DNA from: Bacteroidota bacterium
GTDB taxonomy: Bacteria; Bacteroidota; Bacteroidia; Flavobacteriales; Flavobacteriaceae
Direction of reading: 5' to 3'
DNA: 12,864 nt
Assembly (NCBI GenBank): GCA_024278565.1
Contig: JAJRSY010000098.1
Location: 1 to 12,864, forward strand
In this document: positions 1 through 6,579 of the stretch, piece by piece
How positions within the stretch are numbered: the first letter of the stretch is position 1
How the letters are laid out: the number at the start of each line of letters is the position of its first letter
Notes under the pieces: model-generated
What the model saw: the letters and a program-made list of their open reading frames with translations, nothing else
Told to the model about the DNA's origin: nothing
Databases searched by the model: none
Made by a program: the position numbers and the translations under genes

Positions 1-4
1 AAAC

Positions 5-334
5 TTACATTTCAATCCAGTTACCTTCGGCATCTGCGAACAACTCAGCAGTTGTACCGTCTTCTTTGGCGACTTCCAACTTATATTGCGCAGACTCGTT
101 TACAGATGCTTTTGAAATTGTAGCACCAGGATGATCTGTAGCCAATGCTTCAGAAATGGCAGCGGGCAATTCTTCAATCGCAACCTCGGTAAAACCATCT
201 TGTGCTTCAACAGCTTCTGTTGCTTCAGCTGCTGTTGCTTCTGTTACTACTTCTTCAACCGCTGTCTCTGCTTCTTGTGCGAATGCAGTCATTGTTCCTA
301 AAGATAATGCTGCTACTAAAAATACTTTTTTCAT
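5..334 (-). CDS. Secreted PepSY-like small protein
   Basis: A 109-aa exported protein. Residues 1-20 form a clear Sec signal peptide (MKKVFLV..., hydrophobic core, cleavage after AFA before Q). Residues about 21-45 are low-complexity Ala/Glu/Thr/Val. Residues about 47-109 resemble the PepSY-like (DUF2874/PF11396) fold: a helix with ELPAAISEAL, a DHPGATI turn, then strands containing YKLEV and ending in GNWIEM. Family members are small periplasmic proteins of unclear function. The frame stays open upstream to a TTG at 418, but those 28 residues precede the signal peptide, so the ATG at 334 is preferred. The upstream stretch to 570 holds no other gene. Domain assignment is by motif recognition; function is unknown. 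Confidence 0.8.
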   Translation of the reverse strand: MKKVFLVAALSLGTMTAFAQEAETAVEEVVTEATAAEATEAVEAQDGFTEVAIEELPAAISEALATDHPGATISKASVNESAQYKLEVAKEDGTTAELFADAEGNWIEM

Positions 335-485
335 TTTATTGTTTTTTAAAAGATTAATACTATCATGTTTTGATGATCGTTTAACCTTAAGGAAAAATGA
401 TGCCATAGCCGTGAACAAGAAAATATTAATGTATTTTACTGATAATCAATTAATTATATTTATTTGACAGTGATTAACATATGTA

Positions 486-507
486 TAGAGATGTGTAACA
501 ATCTCTA
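486..507. other. Small hairpin between the PepSY-like and DUF4301 genes
   Basis: Perfect 7-bp inverted repeat TAGAGAT / ATCTCTA around an 8-nt loop, lying 64 bp beyond the stop codon of the DUF4301 gene on the minus strand. No clear U-tract follows on either strand, so it is only a weak terminator candidate for the five-gene operon. The rest of the 335-570 spacer is A/T-rich, and I see no promoter match of the TAnnTTTG kind for the downstream minus-strand gene. Confidence 0.3.
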
Positions 508-570
508 AAAACGTATAAATTTTACACACTTTTAGAATTATATTTTATTCAATACCTACGTTGAAAGTAA

Positions 571-2112
571 TTACTGAACTTGATGTGAAGGTTTCAATAG
601 ATCGTTTACGGTCTTAACAGGATTAAAGGTCAATAAAGGCACTTCTACAAAAACAGTGTTCCAAAACGCCATGGCCCCGTTCCAAAGGCCGGGCAGTTCC
701 AATGCTTTTAACTTTCTCCCCTCCTTTGTTTTCTCTGTGATAAACCCTTGTTCATGATCTATATAGTTCAATAGATCATACTTCTCTCCCTTGTAGTTCT
801 TCACCCCACAGACCAAATCTACAGGATTAAAATGGGTTGCATCACCCACAATACTCCTTTGGCCTTCATCAGAAACATCAATCTGGGCAGATTCAACTAT
901 TTGCAAAGAGGCATGACCGGACCGACCCTTTATCCAAAATGGACCACCACCGGGCTCACCCTCATTTTTGACCATTCCACAAACACGTAAGGGCCTGTCG
1001 ATTTTATCTTTTAACAAATCAATTTGCTCTTTCAAACCGTGGTTTGAAAACCGATCCGTAAAACGAACATTGAGTTTTTCTTCAAGAAATTGCTTGATCT
1101 CATCTAGCTGTTCTACACCCAAATCGGCAGTGTCCAATAATTCTGCATACGAAAAGGCCTTTTGTTGAACTTGCAAGAGAACCCCTGCCAATACTTTTTT
1201 ACTGGCGGTTGCCCCATCGGCATTTTTTGGCACCACCACATTATCGATATTTTTAATGAAAATGACATCAGCATCCTGTTCATTAAGGTTTTCTATCAAT
1301 GCCCCATGCCCCCCGGGCCTAAAAAGAAATGACCCGTCTGAATTACGAAAAGGTTTATTCTCCATATCGACGGCAATAGTATCTGTAGACGGTTTTTGAA
1401 AAGAATAACCAATATCAAAAGAGGTCTTGGTAGATTTCGAAACCCGCTCTCCCACTAAAGCAAACTCTTTTCTGAAAAGGGCTTCGTGCTGTTCTGAAAT
1501 GGTAAAGTGCAACTTGGCAACATCACCCGTTTTGGCATATTTAGCCCCTTCTTTCAAATGCTCTTCAAATGGCGTTTCTACATGATCGCCATAGTCATGA
1601 AAAGGCAGCAGCCCTTTTGGGTAAAAACCGTAATTAAGGGCTTCGTCTGATAAAAGCTTCTTCACGAAAAGAAATACCGCTTCATTTATTGAAGTGGTTT
1701 TGCCCGTTATTCGACTTTGAACGGTTTTGTAAAAAGGAAGCTCCTTTAACTTTTCAGAAAATTCTTCTACTGCGGTATCACCTGTTCGCTCAAAATAAAC
1801 CTTCAAACTTTCCCGAGAGGCATCGTAGCAGTCCAAAAAATTGAACAAGGCCTTGAACATACGTGATGCGGCACCAGAGGCGGGTACGAACTTCAATAAT
1901 GATATTGTTTTTGCGGCTTTATCAAACTGGGCTATCAAAGTTTCTTCCTCATTATTTGAAAATTTAGAAATACCATCGCCTACTACTGCGGCTTTTTCCA
2001 ATCGAACGAACGGTATTCCTTCTTTAAACGTATTGATTTGATTTTGCACCCTGGTTTTAGATATCCCCCTTTGTTCGAGAAATTGTATGTCTGATTCTGA
2101 TAGTTGGCTCAT
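571..2112 (-). CDS. DUF4301 family protein, nucleotidyltransferase-like
   Basis: A 513-aa cytoplasmic protein without signal peptide or membrane segments, matching the Bacteroidota DUF4301 family in length and in motifs such as KFVPASGAASRMFK (74-87) and FRPGGHGALIENLN (264-277). The family has no established function that I know of. Motif order parallels eukaryotic-type UDP-sugar pyrophosphorylases (UDPGP family): a loop ending in Arg near the N-terminus (cf. GGxGTRLG), YPKGLLP (164-170; cf. PKG), HFTISEQHEALFRKEF (202-217; cf. TSExxxxxTxxFF), RPGGHGAL (265-272; cf. PDGNGGL) and IKNIDNVVV (286-294; cf. VDNILV). I therefore infer a nucleotide-sugar pyrophosphorylase-like fold, with substrate unknown. 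The start overlaps the stop of the upstream kinase gene by 4 bp (ATGA), so it is the last gene of the operon. Confidence 0.87.
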   Translation of the reverse strand: MSQLSESDIQFLEQRGISKTRVQNQINTFKEGIPFVRLEKAAVVGDGISKFSNNEEETLIAQFDKAAKTISLLKFVPASGAASRMFKALFNFLDCYDASRESLKVYFERTGDTAVEEFSEKLKELPFYKTVQSRITGKTTSINEAVFLFVKKLLSDEALNYGFYPKGLLPFHDYGDHVETPFEEHLKEGAKYAKTGDVAKLHFTISEQHEALFRKEFALVGERVSKSTKTSFDIGYSFQKPSTDTIAVDMENKPFRNSDGSFLFRPGGHGALIENLNEQDADVIFIKNIDNVVVPKNADGATASKKVLAGVLLQVQQKAFSYAELLDTADLGVEQLDEIKQFLEEKLNVRFTDRFSNHGLKEQIDLLKDKIDRPLRVCGMVKNEGEPGGGPFWIKGRSGHASLQIVESAQIDVSDEGQRSIVGDATHFNPVDLVCGVKNYKGEKYDLLNYIDHEQGFITEKTKEGRKLKALELPGLWNGAMAFWNTVFVEVPLLTFNPVKTVNDLLKPSHQVQ

Positions 2113-2672
2113 TTTTGTAATAGTATATCGATTTGCCCGACCGCTGTTTTAAAGCGAGTTTTCTTATCTCCCTTTAAAACAATGAAATTCCTATTATATT
2201 TTATCAAGGTGTTCTTGAAATAAGAAAACATATTTTCACGGTCATTGGGTTTGTCCCGCAGGTCATCACCTACCCATGGTACATCGATATAGGTCAATAG
2301 ATACAGATTATAGGAATTCTGCAAAGCGTACTTCTCCAATACCGGATCGCAATGACCTATATAATACGCTTCTGAATACACTTTAGTCTCTAACAGATCG
2401 GTATCACAAATGAGAATATCGGTAGCTTTTTTTGCCAAAGCGTTCTCTAGCCTCATTTGTCCTTCGGCTATTGGCAATAGATCATCAGGCTCACAGGTCT
2501 TTCTTTCGTTGTTCCATTTGTCCTGTAGATATTCCCGGGCATATTCGGGCACCCAGACTGTGCTGTAATGTCTTGCCAATTGTTCTGACAAGGTGGTTTT
2601 TCCGGTCGATTCAGGACCGAACAATACTACTTTAACAATGTCTGAGGGTTCTTGTTTAAACTTTTTTTCCAT
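2109..2672 (-). CDS. NadR-type ribosylnicotinamide kinase (AAA_28 ATPase)
   Basis: A 187-aa P-loop kinase resembling the C-terminal ribosylnicotinamide kinase domain of NadR, without NadR's NMN-adenylyltransferase or DNA-binding parts. Walker A is GPESTGKT (19-26). Further family motifs are EYAREY (43-48), DTDLLET (90-96) and WVGDDLRD (133-140), matching EYGREF, DTDFITT and WVDDGLR of E. coli NadR. Predicted reaction: ATP-dependent phosphorylation of nicotinamide riboside to NMN in the cytoplasm, trapping substrate imported by the PnuC-family protein encoded just upstream. The start lies 46 bp inside the end of the transporter gene, and the stop overlaps the DUF4301 start by 4 bp, which suggests translational coupling. 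If the transporter carries thiamine instead, the substrate assignment would need revising. Confidence 0.85.
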   Translation of the reverse strand: MEKKFKQEPSDIVKVVLFGPESTGKTTLSEQLARHYSTVWVPEYAREYLQDKWNNERKTCEPDDLLPIAEGQMRLENALAKKATDILICDTDLLETKVYSEAYYIGHCDPVLEKYALQNSYNLYLLTYIDVPWVGDDLRDKPNDRENMFSYFKNTLIKYNRNFIVLKGDKKTRFKTAVGQIDILLQK

Positions 2673-3265
2673 GCTTGATAACCGTATACTGCTATTATGG
2701 TAAATAATAAATACTGTAAGCTTGTAAATGTAAATCCTTTGTAAAAATACAACGGAACCGATATTATATCACCAACGATCCAAAAAATCCAATTCTCGAT
2801 TTTCCGCTTTGCCATTAGCCACATACCCACAAAAAAAACAGCAGTGGTCAAGGTATCTACATAGGCGGTCCAGCTTGTCCATTTGTCAAAAATTTGATAG
2901 ACCACAAATACAAATATTAAAGTAACAATAAATATAATCACCGAAATTCGCTGCTCCTTTTTTGTTGTTTTAGAAATTGGGGTTACATGTTCGGCATCTA
3001 CCTTGCGTGTCCATATATACCATCCATAGATACTGATAATAAAGTAGTAGGCGTTGATCAGCATATCACCCAAAAGACCCCATTTTAACAGTAGGTATAC
3101 AAAAATGGAGGTACTTATCATTCCAGTGGGGTATACCAGAATATTATTTTGTTTAGAAAACCAGACCGACGCTAACCCGAACAATACGGCAATGATTTCA
3201 AGAACAATATGAAAAGTTTCATACCCCTTGTACTGACCGAACAAAAAATCAAAAATGTGGCTCAT
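2627..3265 (-). CDS. pnuC: PnuC-family vitamin transporter
   Basis: A 212-aa inner-membrane protein with about seven hydrophobic segments and the PnuC family pattern. Landmarks are the aromatic stretch NAYYFIISIYGWYIW (71-85) and the conserved WIFWIVGD (159-166), giving the W-x-x-W-x-x-x-D motif near the substrate site. PnuC proteins are facilitators that import nicotinamide riboside, driven by phosphorylation inside the cell. The next gene encodes a NadR-type kinase, the expected partner. The gene before it encodes a thiamine-binding-type protein, and related PnuT transporters carry thiamine, so specificity is not settled by sequence. It overlaps the upstream gene by 17 bp and the downstream kinase gene by 46 bp. 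Family confidence is high, substrate confidence moderate. Confidence 0.88.
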   Translation of the reverse strand: MSHIFDFLFGQYKGYETFHIVLEIIAVLFGLASVWFSKQNNILVYPTGMISTSIFVYLLLKWGLLGDMLINAYYFIISIYGWYIWTRKVDAEHVTPISKTTKKEQRISVIIFIVTLIFVFVVYQIFDKWTSWTAYVDTLTTAVFFVGMWLMAKRKIENWIFWIVGDIISVPLYFYKGFTFTSLQYLLFTIIAVYGYQAWKKSLNKNPQTLLK

Positions 3266-3509
3266 AGGCGCTTCTATCTGATTTTACGATTTTCATATAC
3301 AGCAACCCCTTGTCCATCAATTCGAAGGCGGTCTTGATTTCGGTTTGCAACACCTTCATGACCGAATCATAGTCACCGTACACTTGGGTGCTCAACGGGT
3401 TTTCCAGAACGGTCAACCCAGATACTCGCAGTTTTTTGATGAAATTGATGATATGCTCCTCAAAATCATCCTGTAAAGGAGAAAAAGTAAGTTCTACGGA
3501 TATGTTCAT
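3249..3509 (-). CDS. Thiamine-binding YkoF/MTH1187-type protein
   Basis: An 86-aa cytoplasmic protein with the ferredoxin-like beta-alpha-beta pattern of the thiamine-binding PF01910 (DUF77, MTH1187/YkoF) family: first strand NISVELTFSPL (2-12), helix DFEEHIINFIKKL (15-27), then TVLENPLSTQVYGDYDSVM (34-52) with the characteristic T-x-V-x-G-D turn, a second helix and a final strand YMKIVKSD (71-78). Family members form small oligomers that bind thiamine or related ligands, and a role in substrate sequestration or regulation has been suggested. It overlaps the phosphopantetheinyl transferase gene by 4 bp (ATGA) and the transporter gene by 17 bp. Its place directly before a PnuC-family gene raises the possibility that the transporter handles thiamine. 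Confidence 0.78.
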   Translation of the reverse strand: MNISVELTFSPLQDDFEEHIINFIKKLRVSGLTVLENPLSTQVYGDYDSVMKVLQTEIKTAFELMDKGLLYMKIVKSDRSAYEPHF

Positions 3510-4153
3510 TGTTCACTATTAATTGTTTCAACCGCATACACACCTGTAAACCCTTCAAATTCTAAAAAGTCAATAGCATAAGACGATGTTTCTCCACCGT
3601 AGACAATCTCTCCGGTTGTACAAGTGTCGGTCAATGAAAAATCATTTATGGAGATATGTTGCAAAAAACTCAAACCAGGCTCTGCAGCTATTTTGTACAG
3701 TGATTCCTTAGCTCCCCAAACTACCGTCAATTTTCGAACTAAGGCATCGGTATTGGCAATGGTTCGGTGTTCTTCAATCGGCGTGAATTTATGGGCGATC
3801 CGCAAAATTTTATCACGTTGCTTCTCAATATCGATACCTACACCTTCCGTATCACTGACAATAATGCCCGTGAAATGGTTTGAATGGGTTATAGAAATAT
3901 GTTTACCATCTTTTAAATGTGGTTTCCCAATTGCATCGTAATACAGATCATGGTCTACATAACCCGCCTCAGCCATAAGATGGCGAATACTCAAAAAACC
4001 TCTCCTGTGTATCTCAGATTTCATCTTGCCAATTCGATCTTGACAGTGTTCTGTAAGCTCAATATCTTTAGAGAGCTCGGTTTCTGACTCCTCGATTTTC
4101 CAAATGTGGGCACTGATCGATGAACTTACTTTTATTGTCTTATAAAGCGGCAT
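3506..4153 (-). CDS. 4'-phosphopantetheinyl transferase (Sfp/AcpS superfamily)
   Basis: A 215-aa protein of the Sfp-type size class. It transfers 4'-phosphopantetheine from CoA to a serine on an acyl or peptidyl carrier protein. Visible motifs are GKPHL (76-80), SITHS (87-91), GVGIDIE (104-110, with the magnesium-binding Asp and Glu) and WGAKESLYK (146-154, the WxxKES motif). The frame is open upstream to 4270, but that would run through the whole ahcY spacer and into ahcY; the ATG at 4153 followed by PLYKTIKV is the natural start. It is the first gene of the five-gene minus-strand block and is divergent from ahcY across an 86-bp spacer. Whether its target is fatty-acid ACP or a secondary-metabolism carrier cannot be told here. 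Confidence 0.87.
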   Translation of the reverse strand: MPLYKTIKVSSSISAHIWKIEESETELSKDIELTEHCQDRIGKMKSEIHRRGFLSIRHLMAEAGYVDHDLYYDAIGKPHLKDGKHISITHSNHFTGIIVSDTEGVGIDIEKQRDKILRIAHKFTPIEEHRTIANTDALVRKLTVVWGAKESLYKIAAEPGLSFLQHISINDFSLTDTCTTGEIVYGGETSSYAIDFLEFEGFTGVYAVETINSEQ

Positions 4154-4173
4154 TCTATTCTTTCTGTAATTTG

Positions 4174-4181
4174 TACCTTTG
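4174..4181 (+). promoter_or_regulatory. Candidate -7 element of the ahcY promoter
   Basis: TACCTTTG matches the Bacteroidota -7 consensus TAnnTTTG and sits 58 bp before the ahcY start, which would give a leader of roughly 50 nt. A matching -33 TTG at 19-21 bp upstream is not evident, so this is a partial match. The spacer is too short for a separate SAH or TPP riboswitch, and I see neither. Confidence 0.4.
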
Positions 4182-4239
4182 TGGTCAGTAAACACCATAG
4201 TGGTATTGAATAGCGAAAGTAAATAATAAATAGAGAAAA

Positions 4240-5556
4240 ATGAGTACGAAAACCGTTTCTTACATTCCATATAAAGTAAAAGACATTGCCCTAGCTGATT
4301 GGGGAAGAAAAGAAATCAACTTGGCGGAAGCCGAAATGCCAGGCCTTATGTCACTTCGCGAAGAATATGGTGATGAACAGCCCTTAAAAGGATCCCGCAT
4401 TGCTGGATGCTTGCACATGACCATTCAAACTGCGGTCTTGATCGAAACCTTGGTTGCCCTTGGGGCAGAGGTTACTTGGAGTTCGTGCAATATCTTCTCG
4501 ACACAAGACCATGCCGCGGCCGCCATTGCTGCTGCAGGAATTCCGGTCTATGCGTGGAAAGGCATGAACGAAGAAGAATTTGAATGGTGCATTGAACAGA
4601 CCTTGTTTTTTGGCGAAGATCGTCAACCCTTGAATATGATTTTAGATGATGGGGGAGATCTTACCAATATGGTTTTGGATAAATTTCCAGAACTTACTGC
4701 AGCGATAAAAGGACTTTCAGAAGAGACCACGACCGGGGTCCATCGCTTGTACGAAAGAGTAAAGAACGGAACGTTGCCAATGCCCGCCATGAACGTAAAC
4801 GATTCAGTTACCAAATCAAAATTCGACAACAAATACGGATGCCGTGAGAGTGCGGTCGATGCAATTCGCAGGGCAACCGATACGATGCTCGCTGGAAAAA
4901 AAGTGGTCGTTGCCGGCTACGGTGATGTTGGCAAAGGTACCGCAGCTTCTTTCAAAGGTGCCGGTGCTATTATTACGGTTACAGAAATTGACCCAATATG
5001 TGCCCTGCAAGCCTGTATGGATGGTTTTGAGGTTAAAAAATTGGAAAATGTAATTGGTAAGGCAGATATTGTGATTACCACTACCGGAAACAAAGATATT
5101 ATTCAATCACATCATTTTAAGGCGATGAAAGATAAGGTCATCGTTTGTAACATTGGCCATTTTGACAATGAAATAGACATGGCTTGGTTAAATGACAACT
5201 ACGGCGACACCAAGGATGAAATAAAGCCCCAGGTAGACAAGTACACGATCGACGGCAAAGACATCATTCTATTGGCAGAAGGCAGGTTAGTGAACTTGGG
5301 CTGTGCCACAGGCCACCCAAGTTTTGTGATGAGCAACTCATTTACCAATCAGACCTTGGCCCAAATAGAACTTTGGAACAACAGTGAAAATTATAAAAAC
5401 GAAGTTTATATGCTGCCAAAGCATTTAGATGAAAAAGTAGCCCGCTTGCATTTATCACGTTTAGATGCTGAATTGACCGAGTTGCGAAAAGATCAGGCTG
5501 ATTATATTGGGGTGACCGTAGAAGGTCCTTTTAAACCAGAATATTATAGATATTAG
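4240..5556 (+). CDS. ahcY: Adenosylhomocysteinase
   Basis: A 438-aa cytoplasmic NAD-dependent enzyme that hydrolyses S-adenosylhomocysteine to adenosine and homocysteine, relieving product inhibition of methyltransferases and feeding the methionine cycle. Key residues are present: His59 in CLHMTIQTAVLIETL, Asp137 in ILDDGGDLTN, Glu162 in SEETTTGVH, Lys192 and Asp196 in NDSVTKSKFDN. The NAD-binding loop is GYGDVGKG (226-233), followed by an acidic residue ending the next strand in TVTEID. The C-terminus KPEYYRY corresponds to the canonical KPDHYRY tail that reaches the neighbouring subunit's NAD. Length matches the bacterial form. The start is preceded by an A-rich stretch typical of this phylum. 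It stands alone, divergent from the phosphopantetheinyl transferase operon and followed by a strong hairpin. Confidence 0.97.
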   Translation: MSTKTVSYIPYKVKDIALADWGRKEINLAEAEMPGLMSLREEYGDEQPLKGSRIAGCLHMTIQTAVLIETLVALGAEVTWSSCNIFSTQDHAAAAIAAAGIPVYAWKGMNEEEFEWCIEQTLFFGEDRQPLNMILDDGGDLTNMVLDKFPELTAAIKGLSEETTTGVHRLYERVKNGTLPMPAMNVNDSVTKSKFDNKYGCRESAVDAIRRATDTMLAGKKVVVAGYGDVGKGTAASFKGAGAIITVTEIDPICALQACMDGFEVKKLENVIGKADIVITTTGNKDIIQSHHFKAMKDKVIVCNIGHFDNEIDMAWLNDNYGDTKDEIKPQVDKYTIDGKDIILLAEGRLVNLGCATGHPSFVMSNSFTNQTLAQIELWNNSENYKNEVYMLPKHLDEKVARLHLSRLDAELTELRKDQADYIGVTVEGPFKPEYYRY

Positions 5557-5604
5557 CAGTACCGAAGTATTGAACAAAAGTTTGGTACGTGATTTGATTT
5601 AACG

Positions 5605-5636
5605 AAAACCCTAATCATTTCAATGATTAGGGTTTT
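5605..5636 (+). terminator. Intrinsic terminator of ahcY
   Basis: Perfect 15-bp inverted repeat (arms 5605-5619 and 5622-5636, core ACCCTAATCATT/AATGATTAGGGT) with a minimal loop. It ends in a run of T followed by an A/T-rich stretch, 49 bp after the ahcY stop. This is a strong rho-independent terminator shape on the plus strand. Confidence 0.85.
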
Positions 5637-5833
5637 AATATAAACTCAAATAAAAAGGTATAACCAAAAAAGAAGTTAAAGTAAGTGTAATCTCATCGAA
5701 TATTTTCAAAAAAACCTGAACTTTTTGTATGTTTATCTTCATAAAGCTCAAGAAAATGCAGAAATTAAAATGATTTTACATACTTTACGCTTTATTTTAT
5801 GTATTTAAAAACTTACAAGTAAATTATTAGTAT

Positions 5834-6055
5834 ATGGATTTAATGGAAAGAGTTGCGGAATTTGAAGGAAGAAAAATGTCCGGAATGACAACAAGCGATA
5901 GAGTTACCTCTTCGAGAGAGGTAAAGGCCTTGATATTGGAAATCAACGAAATCTACAAAGAAACACAGGAAGTAGCGTTGATGGATACCATGAAAAGGCT
6001 TACCGTTCTCAAGAAAAAAATTGAAAAACGATTAAAAGGAAACCCAATATCATAA
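5834..6055 (+). CDS. Small uncharacterised charged helical protein
   Basis: A 73-aa protein that I do not recognise. It has no signal peptide, membrane segment or cysteine. Residues about 26-70 are predicted helical and highly charged (EVKALILEINEIYKETQEV, then a Lys-rich MKRLTVLKKKIEKRLKG), which could form a two-helix hairpin or coiled coil. It starts with MDL and a second Met at residue 4, so either could initiate. It has its own transcription window: a terminator ends ahcY 198 bp upstream, a weak promoter-like match (TATGTTTA at 5728-5735) lies ahead of it, and hairpins follow at 6057-6070 and 6157-6186. The isolated position and terminators favour a real gene over a chance frame. Confidence 0.6.
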   Translation: MDLMERVAEFEGRKMSGMTTSDRVTSSREVKALILEINEIYKETQEVALMDTMKRLTVLKKKIEKRLKGNPIS

Positions 6056-6056
6056 T

Positions 6057-6070
6057 ACTATCAAGATAGT
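6057..6070. other. Short hairpin after the 73-aa gene
   Basis: ACTATC-aa-GATAGT is a perfect 6-bp inverted repeat one base after the stop codon of the 73-aa gene. No T-tract directly follows; a T7 run appears only about 30 bases later. It could stabilise the transcript end, but by itself it is a weak terminator. Confidence 0.3.
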
Positions 6071-6156
6071 GGCAATGAATCTAGCGTGGCTATTTTTTTA
6101 TAGTTCTTCCTATTTTTATTGTATTTAATGATTATTGGCTGTCAGTCCTAAAACAC

Positions 6157-6186
6157 AAAACCCTCATCATTTCTGACGAGGGTTTT
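6157..6186. terminator. Bidirectional terminator between the small gene and rpmA
   Basis: Inverted repeat AAAACCCTCATCA (6157-6169) / TGACGAGGGTTTT (6174-6186), with one wobble or mismatch position and a 4-nt loop, followed by T-rich sequence on the plus strand and a TTTTGTGTTTTA run on the minus strand. It lies between convergent units, 101 bp after the small gene and 56 bp after the rpmA stop, so it likely serves both. Confidence 0.78.
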
Positions 6187-6242
6187 TTATATTTATCAAA
6201 CAGGCCAAAGCCTACGTATTCCAGTTTAACTTTTAAATGCTA

Positions 6243-6503
6243 TTAAGCTTCAAATGGCTCAATGGAAACATACGATTTACCACCAGCTTTCTTTGCGAAC
6301 TTTACAAGGCCGTCAACTCGAGCGTGCAATGTGTGATCTTTACCTGCGTAAACATTTTCTCCTGGGTTGTGCTTCGTTCCTCTTTGTCGTACTATAATAT
6401 TACCGGCAATGGCGGCCTGGCCACCAAAAATCTTAACGCCCAAACGTTTCGATTCTGATTCCCTACCGTTTTTAGAACTACCTACACCTTTCTTATGTGC
6501 CAT
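6243..6503 (-). CDS. rpmA: 50S ribosomal protein L27
   Basis: An 86-aa protein with the standard L27 sequence: N-terminus AHKKGVGSSKNGRESESKRLG, then GGQAAIAGNIIVRQRGT (28-44), the GENVYAGKDHTLHA segment (48-61) and the usual C-terminal strand. L27 sits near the peptidyl-transferase centre of the large subunit, and its N-terminal tail reaches the P-site tRNA. There is no cleavable N-terminal extension of the Firmicutes type, so the mature start is encoded directly. It follows rplU by 76 bp on the same strand, the usual L21-L27 order, and a bidirectional hairpin lies beyond its stop. No obg gene is adjacent in this window. Confidence 0.98.
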   Translation of the reverse strand: MAHKKGVGSSKNGRESESKRLGVKIFGGQAAIAGNIIVRQRGTKHNPGENVYAGKDHTLHARVDGLVKFAKKAGGKSYVSIEPFEA

Positions 6504-6531
6504 GCTATTTTATTTTAATTCTTATCATGAA

Positions 6532-6575
6532 AATATGGATTCTGAACGTAGCCGAAGAGCAACATCCACCATATT
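6532..6575. other. Inverted repeat in the rplU-rpmA spacer
   Basis: AATATGGAT (6532-6540) pairs with ATCCaccATATT (6564-6575) as 9 bp with a 3-nt bulge, enclosing a 23-nt loop that contains CCGAAG. It lies between the L21 stop and the L27 start on the transcribed minus strand. It may be a structured spacer, such as a processing or partial attenuation site, or chance. There is no T-tract. Confidence 0.25.
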
Positions 6576-6579
6576 ATAT

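Noticed and set aside
156..467. Plus-strand open frame of 103 codons opposite the PepSY-like gene
   Set aside because: It is the complement of the low-complexity Ala/Glu/Thr region and signal peptide; its Ser/Ala/Val-rich composition is what antisense reading of that region gives.
4154..4239. A possible SAH or TPP riboswitch in the divergent spacer
   Set aside because: Only 86 bp are available, shared by two divergent units, and no conserved riboswitch core is seen.
4154..4270. N-terminal extension of the phosphopantetheinyl transferase to 4270
   Set aside because: It would overlap the ahcY start and its promoter element, and the extension has no family similarity; the ATG at 4153 fits the usual protein length.
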